Source: Planctomycetota bacterium
GTDB taxonomy: Bacteria > Planctomycetota > Planctomycetia > Pirellulales > Thermoguttaceae
DNA: 21,907 nucleotides
Direction of reading: 5' to 3'
Assembly (NCBI GenBank): GCA_013202535.1
Contig: JABMRP010000819.1
Span: forward strand, 1-21,907
Below the pieces are notes generated by a model. That model was not told where the DNA came from and did no database searches. It was given only the letters and a program-made list of their open reading frames with translations. A program made the position numbers and the translations under genes. Shown here piece by piece: positions 7,185 through 15,600 of the stretch. Position 1 is the stretch's first letter. Every line of letters begins with the position of its first letter.

Positions 7185-8129
7185 GTCGGGTAACGAGGCC
7201 AATTCGGCGTTGGCCCTTTGGGCAAAATGACGGGCCTTGTCTCGCGAATAGGCCACGGCGTCGGAACGATCCAGCCAAGGCCGTAGCACCTGGCGATGAT
7301 GGTTTCCGGAGCTGGCAAGGGCCGATTGCACTTCCTCCCGCTGCGACTCGGAGAGTTGTCCCAGCAGTCGGATCATCGGCAGGGTGAGTTTCTGCTTGAT
7401 CAGGTCGGTCCCCAACGATTTTCCCGCCGTCGCCTCATCGCCGATCACGTCGAGCAGATCGTCGGCCACCTGGAAGGCCACTCCCAACTCACGGCCGTAG
7501 CGATAGAATCGCTCGCCCATCTCCTCCGAGGCGCCGGCGTAGTAGGCGCCGATCTGGCAACAGCAGGCACACAACGCGGCCGTCTTGCCGTCGATGATCC
7601 CCAGGTAATGCTCTTCGGAAAGATCGTAATTCCCCCGATTGGCGACTTGCCGCAGCTCGCCGTCGCACATCACCTTCGTCGCCTTGCTCACCGCCCGGCA
7701 GACGAACGTGTCGTCCAGCGCACTGGCCATCTGCATGGCGTGAGCAAAGAGGAAATCACCCAACAGGACACTGGCTTCGTTGTCCCACCGGGCGTTGACC
7801 GTCTGCTCGTGGCGACGAAGCGTCGCCTCGTCGAGCACGTCGTCGTGGATCAGGGTGGCCGTATGGATCAACTCCATCACGGCTGCCAGCACCAAATGCT
7901 CCTGGCGAAGCGTACCGCCGGCCTGGGCCGAGAGCAGCACCAGCGCGGGCCGAAGCCGCTTGCCCCCGATTCGGAATCCGTGCTTCGCCAACCGATCCAC
8001 AAACGGATCATCGCTGGACAGCTCGTCGCGGAGAATCTCTTCGACTTGATCGAGCGAGGTGCGAACCGGTGCGTAAATCGACTGCAGTTGCCCTTGGGCC
8101 GACGCTCCGTGCCTGATCGCTTGACTCAT
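7125..8129 (-). CDS. Long-chain polyprenyl diphosphate synthase
   Basis: Trans-prenyltransferase that condenses isopentenyl diphosphate onto allylic primers, probably making the side chain of menaquinone. In the 334-residue product GGKRLRP is at about 55-61, the first Asp-rich motif DDVLD at 96-100, GDFLFAHAM at about 124-132, DGELRQ, the GKTAAL segment at about 181-186, and the second Asp-rich motif DDLLD at 223-227. The positions four and five before the first motif are small (Ala91, Thr92), which in this family permits long products; exact chain length cannot be read. The ATG at 8129 is preferred because GAGGAA precedes it by 7 bases; a GTG at 8150 is the alternative. It lies 27 bases downstream of moaC on the same strand, suggesting an operon. 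It overlaps nrdR tail-to-tail. Confidence 0.93.
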   Translation of the reverse strand: MSQAIRHGASAQGQLQSIYAPVRTSLDQVEEILRDELSSDDPFVDRLAKHGFRIGGKRLRPALVLLSAQAGGTLRQEHLVLAAVMELIHTATLIHDDVLDEATLRRHEQTVNARWDNEASVLLGDFLFAHAMQMASALDDTFVCRAVSKATKVMCDGELRQVANRGNYDLSEEHYLGIIDGKTAALCACCCQIGAYYAGASEEMGERFYRYGRELGVAFQVADDLLDVIGDEATAGKSLGTDLIKQKLTLPMIRLLGQLSESQREEVQSALASSGNHHRQVLRPWLDRSDAVAYSRDKARHFAQRANAELASLPDSPARKSLGRLTEFVVSRKL

Positions 8130-8156
8130 CGCATTCTTCCTCGTTGTCACTAAGCA

Positions 8157-8663
8157 TCAGGGCGCGGGTGACGGCGCGGGATCGTCGCGAAGGAAGTGCC
8201 CGCTCTTGCCTCCGGCCTTCTCTTCCAGGCGGACCCGTTCCACCACCATCTGGCGATCGACCGACTTGCACATATCATAGATCGTCAGCGCGGCCACGCT
8301 GACCGCAACCAATGCCTCCATCTCGACTCCCGTGCGCCCCCTCACCCGTACCTCCGCCTCGATGGCGACGCAGGTCGCATCGGGAAAATCCAGCGCCAGC
8401 GAAACCGCGTCGATCGGCAACGGGTGGCACAAGGGGATCAAGTCGGCCGTTCGTTTGGCCGCCATGATACCGGCCAGCCGGGCAACTTCCACGACGTCTC
8501 CCTTGGCCAGCCGGCGATCGCGAATAAGCTGGAGGGTTTCGGGCCGCATTCGCACCCGGCCACTCGCCCGGGCCACGCGCGCCGTGCAATCCTTCTCGCC
8601 CACGTCGACCATACGACTGGCGCCTTGGGCGTCGAAGTGGCTCAATCGGCCCATTTCTCCCAT
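8157..8663 (-). CDS. moaC: Cyclic pyranopterin monophosphate synthase MoaC
   Basis: Second step of molybdenum cofactor synthesis, converting the MoaA product to cyclic pyranopterin monophosphate. Nearly the whole family signature is present: LSHFDAQGASRMVDVGEKD, KGDVVEVARLAGIMAAKRTADLIPLCHPLP, GRTGVEMEALVAVSVAALTIYDMCKSVD, and a C-terminal KAGGKSG. The start is placed at the ATG at 8663 (168 residues), with AGGGGAAAGAG upstream; GTG at 8681 and ATG at 8654 are alternatives. No other moa or mob gene is adjacent, so it is separated from the rest of its pathway. It is probably co-transcribed with the downstream prenyl synthase. Confidence 0.96.
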   Translation of the reverse strand: MGEMGRLSHFDAQGASRMVDVGEKDCTARVARASGRVRMRPETLQLIRDRRLAKGDVVEVARLAGIMAAKRTADLIPLCHPLPIDAVSLALDFPDATCVAIEAEVRVRGRTGVEMEALVAVSVAALTIYDMCKSVDRQMVVERVRLEEKAGGKSGHFLRDDPAPSPAP

Positions 8664-8698
8664 TCGCTCTTTCCCCTGCACTCACAATCAGACCCCTG

Positions 8699-8704
8699 AT
8701 TCTA
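8699..8704 (-). promoter_or_regulatory. Possible -10 element of the moaC promoter
   Basis: On the minus strand TAGAAT lies about 35 bases before the moaC start, a reasonable distance. No convincing -35 is seen at 16-18 bases. The support is one hexamer plus position. The rest of 8705-8857 shows nothing recognisable. Confidence 0.3.
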
Positions 8705-8857
8705 CCGAACTTGGGGTGAGCGTCGATAGAGGGGCCGGCGAAATGGGCAACGATCGGCCGCACCCCCGCCGCACGGGTGGATGGCGGATAGTCCTTACAG
8801 TCTTGCGAGCCCCGTGGGCCAGGCAAGGTGAGGAAGCCCGTCGAAGAAATCGGCGGA

Positions 8858-8899
8858 CAAGAAAAGAATTACCCGTCGTGGGGGTCTGCCACGACGGGT
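8858..8899 (-). terminator. Rho-independent terminator of the HTH-receiver gene
   Basis: A perfect 11-bp stem (8871-8881 with 8889-8899, ACCCGTCGTGG/CCACGACGGGT) encloses a 7-base loop. On the minus strand it is followed by AATTCTTTTCTTGT (8870 down to 8857), a T-rich tract. It lies 62 bases beyond the stop codon of the gene ending at 8962. Confidence 0.85.
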
Positions 8900-8961
8900 T
8901 GTCTCAATCGGCGGGCACGGTGGTCGGGAGACTCGCTTCGGTGCGAAAAAGGACTCTCGTA

Positions 8962-9534
8962 CTAGACGAGTTCCTTCTTGGCCCCGATCAAGGTGCGGAG
9001 TCGCTCGGCCAGCAGTGCCGCATCAAACGGCTTCTTAAACGTTTCGTTGATCGTCGACCGGTCGAAACTCATCGAGTTGCCGTCGTCGGGCAGCAGGGCG
9101 ATGAGAATGGTCTCGGTGAACTCACCGTTGCGACGCAGATTTTGACAAATCTGCAACGCCTCGGTGCGACCGATCGAAAAATCGACAATGATGCAGTCGG
9201 GGTGGAAACTCTCGGCTTGAATCCCGGCATCAAAACCGCTGCCGGCAATCGCCACCTTGAAAGACCGCTCCGGCGGCAATTCGCGTTTGAGGTTCTCGAC
9301 CAAAACCTGATCCTGAGCAACGATCAGAACTTTGGCCATCGCCTCGTCTTCCAGATCGCCAAGCGGCATCCCGTGTTCCTTGAGGAACTTGATGAGGTAT
9401 TCTCGCGGAATCCGGCGGTCCTGCGATCCTGGAATTCGGTAGCCCTTCAGCCGCCCCGAATCGAACCACTTACTGACGGTGCGCGGGGCCACCTTGCAGA
9501 TCTTGGCAACCTGACCTGTCGTGAAGACCTTCAT
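8962..9534 (-). CDS. MerR/BldC-like HTH protein with C-terminal receiver domain
   Basis: Predicted DNA-binding regulator with reversed order. Residues 1-55 form an excisionase/BldC-type helix-turn-helix (MKVFTTGQVAKICKVAPRTV, then WFDSGRLKGYRIPGSQDRRI). Residues 68-185 resemble a response-regulator receiver (KVLIVAQDQVLVENLKREL, CIIVDFSIG with the candidate phospho-acceptor Asp118, and FKKPF with the conserved Lys168). The usual acidic pair after the first strand is reduced to a single Asp75 (AQD instead of DD), and the Thr/Ser switch position is Ala or Leu (ILIALLP), so normal phosphorylation is doubtful. The start at 9534 has GGAGAG 6 bases upstream; the open frame extends to 9597 but without a better site. 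It is a single-gene unit with its own terminator and a structured leader. No histidine kinase is nearby. Confidence 0.88.
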   Translation of the reverse strand: MKVFTTGQVAKICKVAPRTVSKWFDSGRLKGYRIPGSQDRRIPREYLIKFLKEHGMPLGDLEDEAMAKVLIVAQDQVLVENLKRELPPERSFKVAIAGSGFDAGIQAESFHPDCIIVDFSIGRTEALQICQNLRRNGEFTETILIALLPDDGNSMSFDRSTINETFKKPFDAALLAERLRTLIGAKKELV

Positions 9535-9574
9535 TGCAGGCTCTCCGTATAATCGTCTCACGTTAATCGGATTG

Positions 9575-9608
9575 AGTTTCGGCAAGCAAACACTCACTGC
9601 CGAAACTT
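9575..9608 (-). promoter_or_regulatory. Perfect 10-bp hairpin in the leader of the HTH-receiver gene
   Basis: AGTTTCGGCA (9575-9584) pairs perfectly with TGCCGAAACT (9598-9607); the loop is 13 bases. It lies about 40 bases before the start codon, within the leader if transcription begins upstream of the neighbouring three-way junction. On the plus strand the stem is followed by TTTT, but no plus-strand gene precedes it, so a terminator role there is unlikely. Confidence 0.6.
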
Positions 9609-9617
9609 TTCACCCCC

Positions 9618-9685
9618 TGTGTACGGACCGCAAACATCGTCGGTCCCAAGTGCCGGTCGTGGGGGCAACCGGCAACTCGTACACA
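9618..9685 (-). ncRNA. Candidate structured leader RNA (three-way junction)
   Basis: An 8-bp closing stem TGTGTACG/CGTACACA (9618-9625 with 9678-9685) encloses two hairpins: TGCCGGT/ACCGGCA (9651-9657 with 9668-9674) and GACCG/CGGTC (9626-9630 with 9641-9645). A five-base run in the loop of the larger hairpin (9661-9665) can pair with the run at 9613-9617 just outside the closing stem, giving a possible pseudoknot. The element lies 84 bases upstream of the HTH-receiver start codon. It does not match any riboswitch core I know. The strand is inferred from the downstream gene; the pairing is symmetric and no promoter was found. Confidence 0.45.
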
Positions 9686-9699
9686 CCTGGGTCGGGGCG

Positions 9700-10397
9700 T
9701 TTCTCGGTTTTCGCTTCTGCTGGGGCTTGGTTCAGCTCCCTCTGATCCGCGCCGTACCTATCACATCGGCAACCTGGGCATCCGGAAGTCAGTGAAAATC
9801 CGTAAAATAGAGAAGGTGCGCTCCAGGTCACCCAGCACTTATCTCGCAACTACCCGGCACAACAGCACCGGCAACACAGTCCGGGGACGGAGACTTGCAG
9901 ACAGTCCGCCCCGCAAAAGCCGGCGGACCCTCGCTGAAGTGAGCCAATCGGTAGGCTCTCCCCCCCTTCCGCTCATCTCCCGGCCGTTTGCCCGTGAGGC
10001 GAAACTGACCGCAAGACAAGCCCTCCGATCATTAGTTTCGATTCCCAGGGGGGTGCGACTTTAGAAACTTTGTCCAGTCGTATCAGCTAAACCGATCGTA
10101 TCGCCTATAACAGCATTGCAGGTTTGGCGAACTGGGAGGTGTTGGTGTTCCGGGGTAGTATAGAACAAAGACGAAAGCGAAAGGACGGGAAAACAGGGGG
10201 ATCAGGTCGGCTACCGTTTTTTCCCGGGTAGGACGGCAAAAGAAAATGGCGGGGAGCCCTGCTCATCAACTGTTGTGTGCCACTGCTGACCTGCAAACAG
10301 CCGTGCCTCGCGGAAGAACTGCCCATCGCCAGCAGCATCACGATCGCGGCCGGACCCAATCGGAATCGTTCATGGTCATGCCCAGGAAACTGTATGC
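9700..10397. other. About 700 bp with no convincing gene
   Basis: No open frame here shows a recognisable protein pattern on either strand. Visible structure is limited to a 7-bp GTCCGCC/GGCGGAC hairpin near 9901-9927. A minus-strand frame of 98 codons (10401 to 10105) starts with a GTG overlapping the TPR stop codon, but its composition does not look like a protein. The stretch could hold a long leader, an undetected small RNA or decayed sequence. Confidence 0.6.
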
Positions 10398-10802
10398 TCA
10401 CTCCGCCCAGACCAGGCAGACACGCGCTAGCGACAAGCGGAACCGCTCGATCGCCTCGTCGACCAGCCCCAGGCGGAAGAGCGTCTGGCCCAGGTTATGT
10501 TGCGAGGCGGCATGCCGCGGGTCGATCGCCACGGCCCGCTCGAAGGCCTCCATCGCCGCCGCGTCGTTCTTCTGGGCCTGGCGTACACATCCCAGCGCGT
10601 ACCACGCGGCGTGCAGGCCCGGGTCGAGGCGGGCGCTGCGGTCGTTTTCGCCGACCTGATGGGCCAACTCGGCGAGCATCTCCAGCGCGGCCCGGTGTGC
10701 CGGGTCCTCGCGCAGAATCTCTCCACAGAGGGCGACGGCTTCCGCCGGCCTTCGGTGGCGACAGTGCTCCTGCGCTCGTTTCCAGCGATCGGATTCGCTC
10801 AA
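10398..10802 (-). CDS. Short TPR-repeat protein, possibly truncated
   Basis: Predicted 134-residue protein made of tetratricopeptide-type helices, a protein-interaction scaffold. One repeat covers about residues 4-37 (AQEHCRHRRPAEAVALCGEI, then DPAHRAA), a clear one about 64-97 (AAWYALGCVRQAQKNDAAAM, then FERAVAIDPRHAA), and a third from 98 to about 122 (QHNLGQTLFRLGLVDEAIERF). The second unit, about residues 38-63, is shortened. The last repeat breaks off into ARVCLVWAE and stops, which suggests loss of a longer C-terminal part by frameshift or deletion. The first available start is TTG at 10802, with no clear ribosome binding site. It follows the dioxygenase gene by 51 bases on the same strand, so co-transcription is possible. 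No partner is identifiable. Confidence 0.62.
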   Translation of the reverse strand: MSESDRWKRAQEHCRHRRPAEAVALCGEILREDPAHRAALEMLAELAHQVGENDRSARLDPGLHAAWYALGCVRQAQKNDAAAMEAFERAVAIDPRHAASQHNLGQTLFRLGLVDEAIERFRLSLARVCLVWAE

Positions 10803-10853
10803 GCGGTGTCTGCCGGATAGAGGGAAACAATGGACGCGGGGTAATTCGCAACG

Positions 10854-11687
10854 TCACGATCTATCGTCCGCCGGATCGAGAAAGGCCTTTTCCGCGGCGC
10901 TGGGCTTGGCACCGATCTGTTTGACCGCCGTGTCGGGCACTTTGTCAAGCGGCGTGTAGCGGGGGTGGTGCGATTCCTTGTAAGGATCGTTTCTCGCGGC
11001 ATTATAACAGCAGATCAGCGACCAGCGGGAGTCGGGGCTCGTGTTGGCGTCGGAGGCGTGCAGGAGATTGCCGTGGAAAAACAAGCCGGCCCCCGGGTCG
11101 AGTTGGCAATAGACGTGCTCGAAGCGCTCTCGGGCGGCCTCGACTCGCTCGGGATCGGCGCCGGTCTGCTCGCCGAACCGCCCGTGCTCAACCCGGCCCA
11201 TCTGCTGCGACCCCTTGAGCACCTGCAGACAGCCATTGGCCCGGCTGGCCCGGTCCAGGGCGATCAGGCAGCTTGCCATCAGCGGCAGCAGGCAGCCGTT
11301 CTGGTACCAGTACCCGTAATCCTGGTGCCACTCCCAGGCGCCGCCGGTGCGCGGCTCCTTGAGCATCAGCTTCGAGTGATAGTGGTAAACCTCACCGCCG
11401 AGAAGCTGCTCCATCGCGTCGACGATCCGCCGCGATCGAGAAACGATCCCGAACAGATCATCGCCGGGATGGTTCCACAGCGACAGCCGGCTCTGGCGGC
11501 CTTGGGTGTCTTCCCGCTCGAAGGCGTGCTCGTGCAGCAGCCGGTCTTCCCGGGCCACGCGGAGCATCAAGTCGATCTCTTCTTCGTCGAAGAGTCCCTC
11601 GATCAGTACGTATCCGTCGCGCTCGAATTGCTCGATCTGCTGGGGGCGGAGCGGTTGGGTATTGTCGGCAGGCAGGTCGGTCGGCAT
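10854..11687 (-). CDS. Phytanoyl-CoA dioxygenase (PhyH) family protein
   Basis: Predicted Fe(II)/2-oxoglutarate-dependent oxygenase of 277 residues. The facial triad is readable: His121 and Asp123 in WEWHQDYGYW, and His210 in FFHGNLLHASDANTS. Arg221, in SRWSL, is the likely 2-oxoglutarate ligand. Other family features are the N-terminal FERDGYVLIEGLF and the central MASCLIALDRASRANGCLQV, LKGSQ segment. Length is normal. The substrate cannot be inferred; bacterial members act on diverse small molecules, and many copies occur in planctomycetes. The ATG at 11687 lies at the start of similarity but has only a weak ribosome binding site. The following TPR gene may be in the same transcript. Confidence 0.88.
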   Translation of the reverse strand: MPTDLPADNTQPLRPQQIEQFERDGYVLIEGLFDEEEIDLMLRVAREDRLLHEHAFEREDTQGRQSRLSLWNHPGDDLFGIVSRSRRIVDAMEQLLGGEVYHYHSKLMLKEPRTGGAWEWHQDYGYWYQNGCLLPLMASCLIALDRASRANGCLQVLKGSQQMGRVEHGRFGEQTGADPERVEAARERFEHVYCQLDPGAGLFFHGNLLHASDANTSPDSRWSLICCYNAARNDPYKESHHPRYTPLDKVPDTAVKQIGAKPSAAEKAFLDPADDRS

Positions 11688-11875
11688 GGTCGGTCCGGCG
11701 GGTGGTTTTTACGGGGTGGTTGACGTTGCGGAATCCTACGCAGCGACCGGCCGCCGGGCAACACGATCTTGCATCGCAGCCGTGGAGCCGGATTTATCGA
11801 GGGCACGGAGCCTCGCCGGCCGCCTCCGTGGTCCCGTTTTACCCAGTTTCTCAAGGACGGCCGAGAATGACGAGG

Positions 11876-11881
11876 ATTATA
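11876..11881 (-). promoter_or_regulatory. Possible -10 element upstream of the PhyH-family gene
   Basis: A perfect TATAAT is present on the minus strand about 190 bases before the gene, but no matching -35 lies at 16-18 bases. The intergenic stretch 11688-11984 otherwise shows nothing recognisable apart from the ribosome binding site at its right end. Confidence 0.25.
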
Positions 11882-11984
11882 GTCAACTTTCGCCCGAGGC
11901 TGCCGACAATAGTTGATAGAGGCTCGTTCTCGCTCTCCTGGGTGAACGGCCCCACCGAGCCCCACAAGCATAAGAAAGGAAGCC

Positions 11985-12536
11985 ATGGACAACTACCAGC
12001 GGATGAGTCAGACAACCGGCTCCCAGGATTGCGGATTCTTCTGTGGTTGGGTGATTCACCTGGCCAACCTGGCACCCTATGTCGACGGGGCATGGTGTTT
12101 TTCGCGGGAGGCGGTCTACAGTACAAGAGACAGCTTCCTGAGCCGCCGCAGTACCGGCAGATCCGCCCAGACACGGCTGACGGATTGTCAAGCGCCCCGC
12201 TGGCTGGGTACTTTCCCCTCATGTAGCGGCTACTCGATGGTCGCCACGGGCCATGGCACTTTTGCCCAGGGATTGCAGGCGCTTCTGGGAACGGGCAAGG
12301 GAGTCATGCTCCTGTTGCATTCGGCCGGAGCCGGATTGAGCGAGAGGAACAACACCGGCGGACACTGGGTCGCCGTCATGCCGCACCGGAACCGGGCCCG
12401 TTGCTTCTACTACGATCCCATACGCGGCGCTACCCGCGGCGAACTTCCGCTGAGCACCGTGACCGGCGGGTTGGACGGCCAGGTCACCAGCACGATCGGA
12501 CCGCCCGGAACCAACCTTCACGGTGTGGCGTGCTGA
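11985..12536 (+). CDS. Orphan papain-like cysteine-protease-like protein
   Basis: Function is not established. The 183-residue product has a plausible Cys-His-Asp arrangement in papain order: Cys16 (or Cys20) in GSQDCGFFCGWVIHL, His127 in NNTGGHWVAVM, and Asp144 in CFYYDPIRG. A Gln14 two residues before Cys16 could form the oxyanion hole. The spacing Cys to His (about 107-111) and His to Asp (17) resembles YopT/AvrPphB-type C58 peptidases, but C39-like or other clan CA folds are equally possible. There is no signal peptide or membrane segment. AGGAAG is located 3-4 bases before the ATG. Codon use is GC-rich like its neighbours, so it appears to be a real gene. It stands alone, divergent from the dioxygenase and convergent with smc. 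Confidence 0.72.
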   Translation: MDNYQRMSQTTGSQDCGFFCGWVIHLANLAPYVDGAWCFSREAVYSTRDSFLSRRSTGRSAQTRLTDCQAPRWLGTFPSCSGYSMVATGHGTFAQGLQALLGTGKGVMLLLHSAGAGLSERNNTGGHWVAVMPHRNRARCFYYDPIRGATRGELPLSTVTGGLDGQVTSTIGPPGTNLHGVAC

Positions 12537-12575
12537 GCGTTCCGAAGCGGCTGCTCCGCTCGCGTCAACGGTCAT

Positions 12576-12595
12576 CTGAACTCTCACGAGTTCAG
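12576..12595. terminator. Hairpin between convergent genes
   Basis: CTGAACTC (12576-12583) and GAGTTCAG (12588-12595) form a perfect 8-bp stem with a 4-base loop, placed between the stops of the cysteine-protease-like gene and smc. There is no T-tract on either side, so intrinsic termination is uncertain; it may be a bidirectional 3' end structure. Confidence 0.4.
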
Positions 12596-12612
12596 CTACG
12601 GCCCAACCACGC

Positions 12613-15600
12613 TCACGCGGCTTGCGTTTCGTCGTCTTCGGCGGGCTTCTCGGGGTCCGAGGGCGGCGCCTCGCGGAGAATCTCGCCGTCTTCGCTGACG
12701 TCCTCGAAGCGGATCGAGACTTGCTTCGAGATGCCCGACTCCTGCATCGTCACGCCGTAGATCGTCGTGGCGCAGGTCATCGTCTTCTTCGAGTGGGTGA
12801 CCATGATGAACTGCGTCCAGGTGAGAAACTCGTGGAGCACGTTGACGAACCGGTCGATGTTCGCTTCGTCCAGCGCGGCGTCGACTTCGTCCAACACGCA
12901 GAACGGGCTGGGCCGGCTGCGAAAAATGGCCAGCAGCAACGCGACGCAGGTCAGCGTCTTTTCGCCGCCGCTTAGAAGCGAGATGTTTCGCGGCTCCTTG
13001 CCCGGGGGCCGGGCGACAATCTCGATGCCGCATTCGAGGATGTCGGCTTCCTCGTCCAGCACGATATCGGCCCGGCCGCCGCCGAAGAGTTTGCGGAAGA
13101 GCGTTTGGAAGTGGCCCTTGACCGTCTCCAGGGTCTCGACGAACAGGCGCCGGCTGTCGGCGTTGATCGTGCCGATGATCTTCTCCAGCGACCCCTTGGC
13201 GTCGGCCAGATCCTTGTATTGGCCCGAGAGACGCTCGTGGCGGGTTTCCATCTCGTCGAGTTCGTCCAGCGCGTCGAGATTGACGTTGCCGATGTTGCTG
13301 ATCTTTCGCCGCAGTTCTTCGATTTCCTGGTTGACTTCTTCCTGCGCTTGCTGCTCCTCGTCGCTGGGCTGGTGTTCCAACTCGGCCAGCTCGATGCCGT
13401 AGTCTTCGCGCATCCGATCGGCCATGGCGTCGCGCTGGTGCAGGACGTCGGCGGCCAGCAATTCCTGCGCGTGGACCTTTTCGTCGAGCTTGCGGATTGC
13501 CGAGCGGGTCTGTTGGGTTCGGGTGTTCAGTTCGGCCCGCTGCCCGCGGAGCGTTTCTCGGGCATCGATCAACTCAACGGTCTGGCCGGCAAACGCCTCC
13601 TTATGCAGAAACAACTCGGCCACTTCCGATTCGGCCCGGAGGATGTTCCACTGCGACTGGCGTGCGCGGTCGATACTTTGGGCCAATTGCTCTCGGGTAT
13701 CGGCCATGGCGCGACTTCGTTCGCTTTGCCCTTCATCGAGCTGCCGCGCGCGGCTGCGGAGATTGCGTAGCCGTTCGTCGCTCTTGGCCAGTTCGACTTT
13801 TGCCTCGGTGGTTTGCTGATTGTGTTGCCGTCGCATCGTTTCGAGGCGGTCGATCTGCTGGTCGACACTGGCCATTTCCACTTCCATCTCGGCCAGTTCT
13901 CTTTCGGCTTTTTGATGTTGCGCGGCGGCCTCGGCAAGGTTTGTGCCGGCCTCTTCGTGCTGTGTCTCGGCCGCACGCAATTCGCCCTGGAGCCGCTCGC
14001 ACTGCCGGTCGAACTGGTCGCGGCGTTGCTCGGCGGCGACGGTTTGCATCTGGCACGCGGCGAGCGCCTCGCGGAGATCGCCGCACTGCAACTCGTGTTG
14101 CCGGCAGATTTCCCGTTGCCCCTCGGTTTGGCGGTCGAGTTCGGCCACCAGCGTTTCGTTCTGGGCGATGGCGGCCTCGAGTTCCAGGAGCTTCATGCCC
14201 AGGGCCCGCAGTTCGCTGCGCCGCGAGATCAGCCCCACCGCGGCGTGTCGCGGTCCGACGATCAACGTGCCGTCGGCCTCGAGCAGTTCGCCGGCCAGGG
14301 TGACGAATCGTGCCCTCGGGGCCGCGGCACCGGCCAGGCGCAGAGCGTCGGCCAGTTTTTCAACGATCCAGGTGTCGCCGAGCAGATGCCGGACGAGCGC
14401 TTCATACCGGGACTCGGTCTGAACGAACCGGTCGGCGCGGCCCAACACGCCCGGGTGTCCTTGGAGGTCGATCGGCGCAGCGGGCGCGGCGGTCCGCGGG
14501 GCATCGAGCCAGACGAACCCGACGCGGCCGGCCAGGCGGAGCGACTGTTGCTGGAGGTGCTCGGCCAGGGGGTTTCCCGGGACGGCCACCATGTGTTGCG
14601 CTCGCTCGCCCAGCGCCACTTCCACCAGGGGAGCCGTCTCCACGTTGACCTCGATGAGATCGGCCACCAGCCCGCAGACCTGGGCAAACGGTCCGTCGGT
14701 CGCCTGGCGTGCCTTGCGGACGACCTCCTTGACGCCGGCGTTGAGGCCTTCGAGGCGATTTTCGAGGTCTTCCAGGAGGGCGGCCCGCTGGGAAGCTCCG
14801 CTGTGGCGCTGGCGCAGTTGGTCGAGTTCCCCGAGTTGCTCGGTCCGGCGTTGGTCCAGCTCAACCCGCCTGGCTTCGGCCGCGGCCAGGGCCCGGGTCC
14901 GCTCGTCCAATTGCCGTGTAAGATCGTTCTTCTCGATACCCAGGGCGTCGAGTTCGCGGCATGTCTGGTCGCGCTGGCCATCCAATTCGTGCAGTTGGGT
15001 GACGCACCGCCGGCGATCCTCCGACGCGGCTGCCAATCGGCTTTCCAGACCGCTGATCCGGTTCCCCAGCCCGGCCGCTTCGCGCATCAGGCGGACGTGG
15101 GCCGCGCGGCGCTGATCGACTTCTCCGCGGACCTGATCGAGTCGGGCGATCAGATCGGTCAATTCCCGCTCCTGTTGCCCGAGGCTTCGCGCAAGCTGGC
15201 GATGATTCGATTCGGCCTCCTCCAATTCGTTGCCCGTTTGGAGGAGTTGCTGCCCGAGATCGTCGGCCCGGGCCTTGAGTGCGGACAGATTCTGGCGGCC
15301 GCGGGCGATTTCCTCTTCCAGGTCTCGGCATCGCTGGCGCTGGTGATCGATGGTCGATTCTTGGCCGGCGATACGCTCCCGATTGGCGGCGATTCGCGAT
15401 TCGGACATCCGGATCCGCTCGTTGAGCTGCGAGACTTTGGTCTCGGCCTCAAGCTGCCGGGCGTCCAGGGCTTCGGCCTCGGCGGCGGCCGAGTCGCGCT
15501 GCTGGCGTTGGTCTTCCAGCACGCCGCGAATCTCTTGAAGCCGGGCCGTGAGCTTGTTCCAATCGACCAATCCCACCTGGGTGCGCAGTTCCTGCAGGCG

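Noticed and set aside
9618..9685. Known riboswitch (c-di-GMP-I, cobalamin, SAH)
   Set aside because: The GCAAAC-like segment and junction shape were considered, but the conserved core sequences of these classes are not present.
10105..10401. 98-codon minus-strand frame with a GTG overlapping the TPR stop
   Set aside because: The overlap suggests coupling, but the product shows no domain, odd composition and no support beyond openness.
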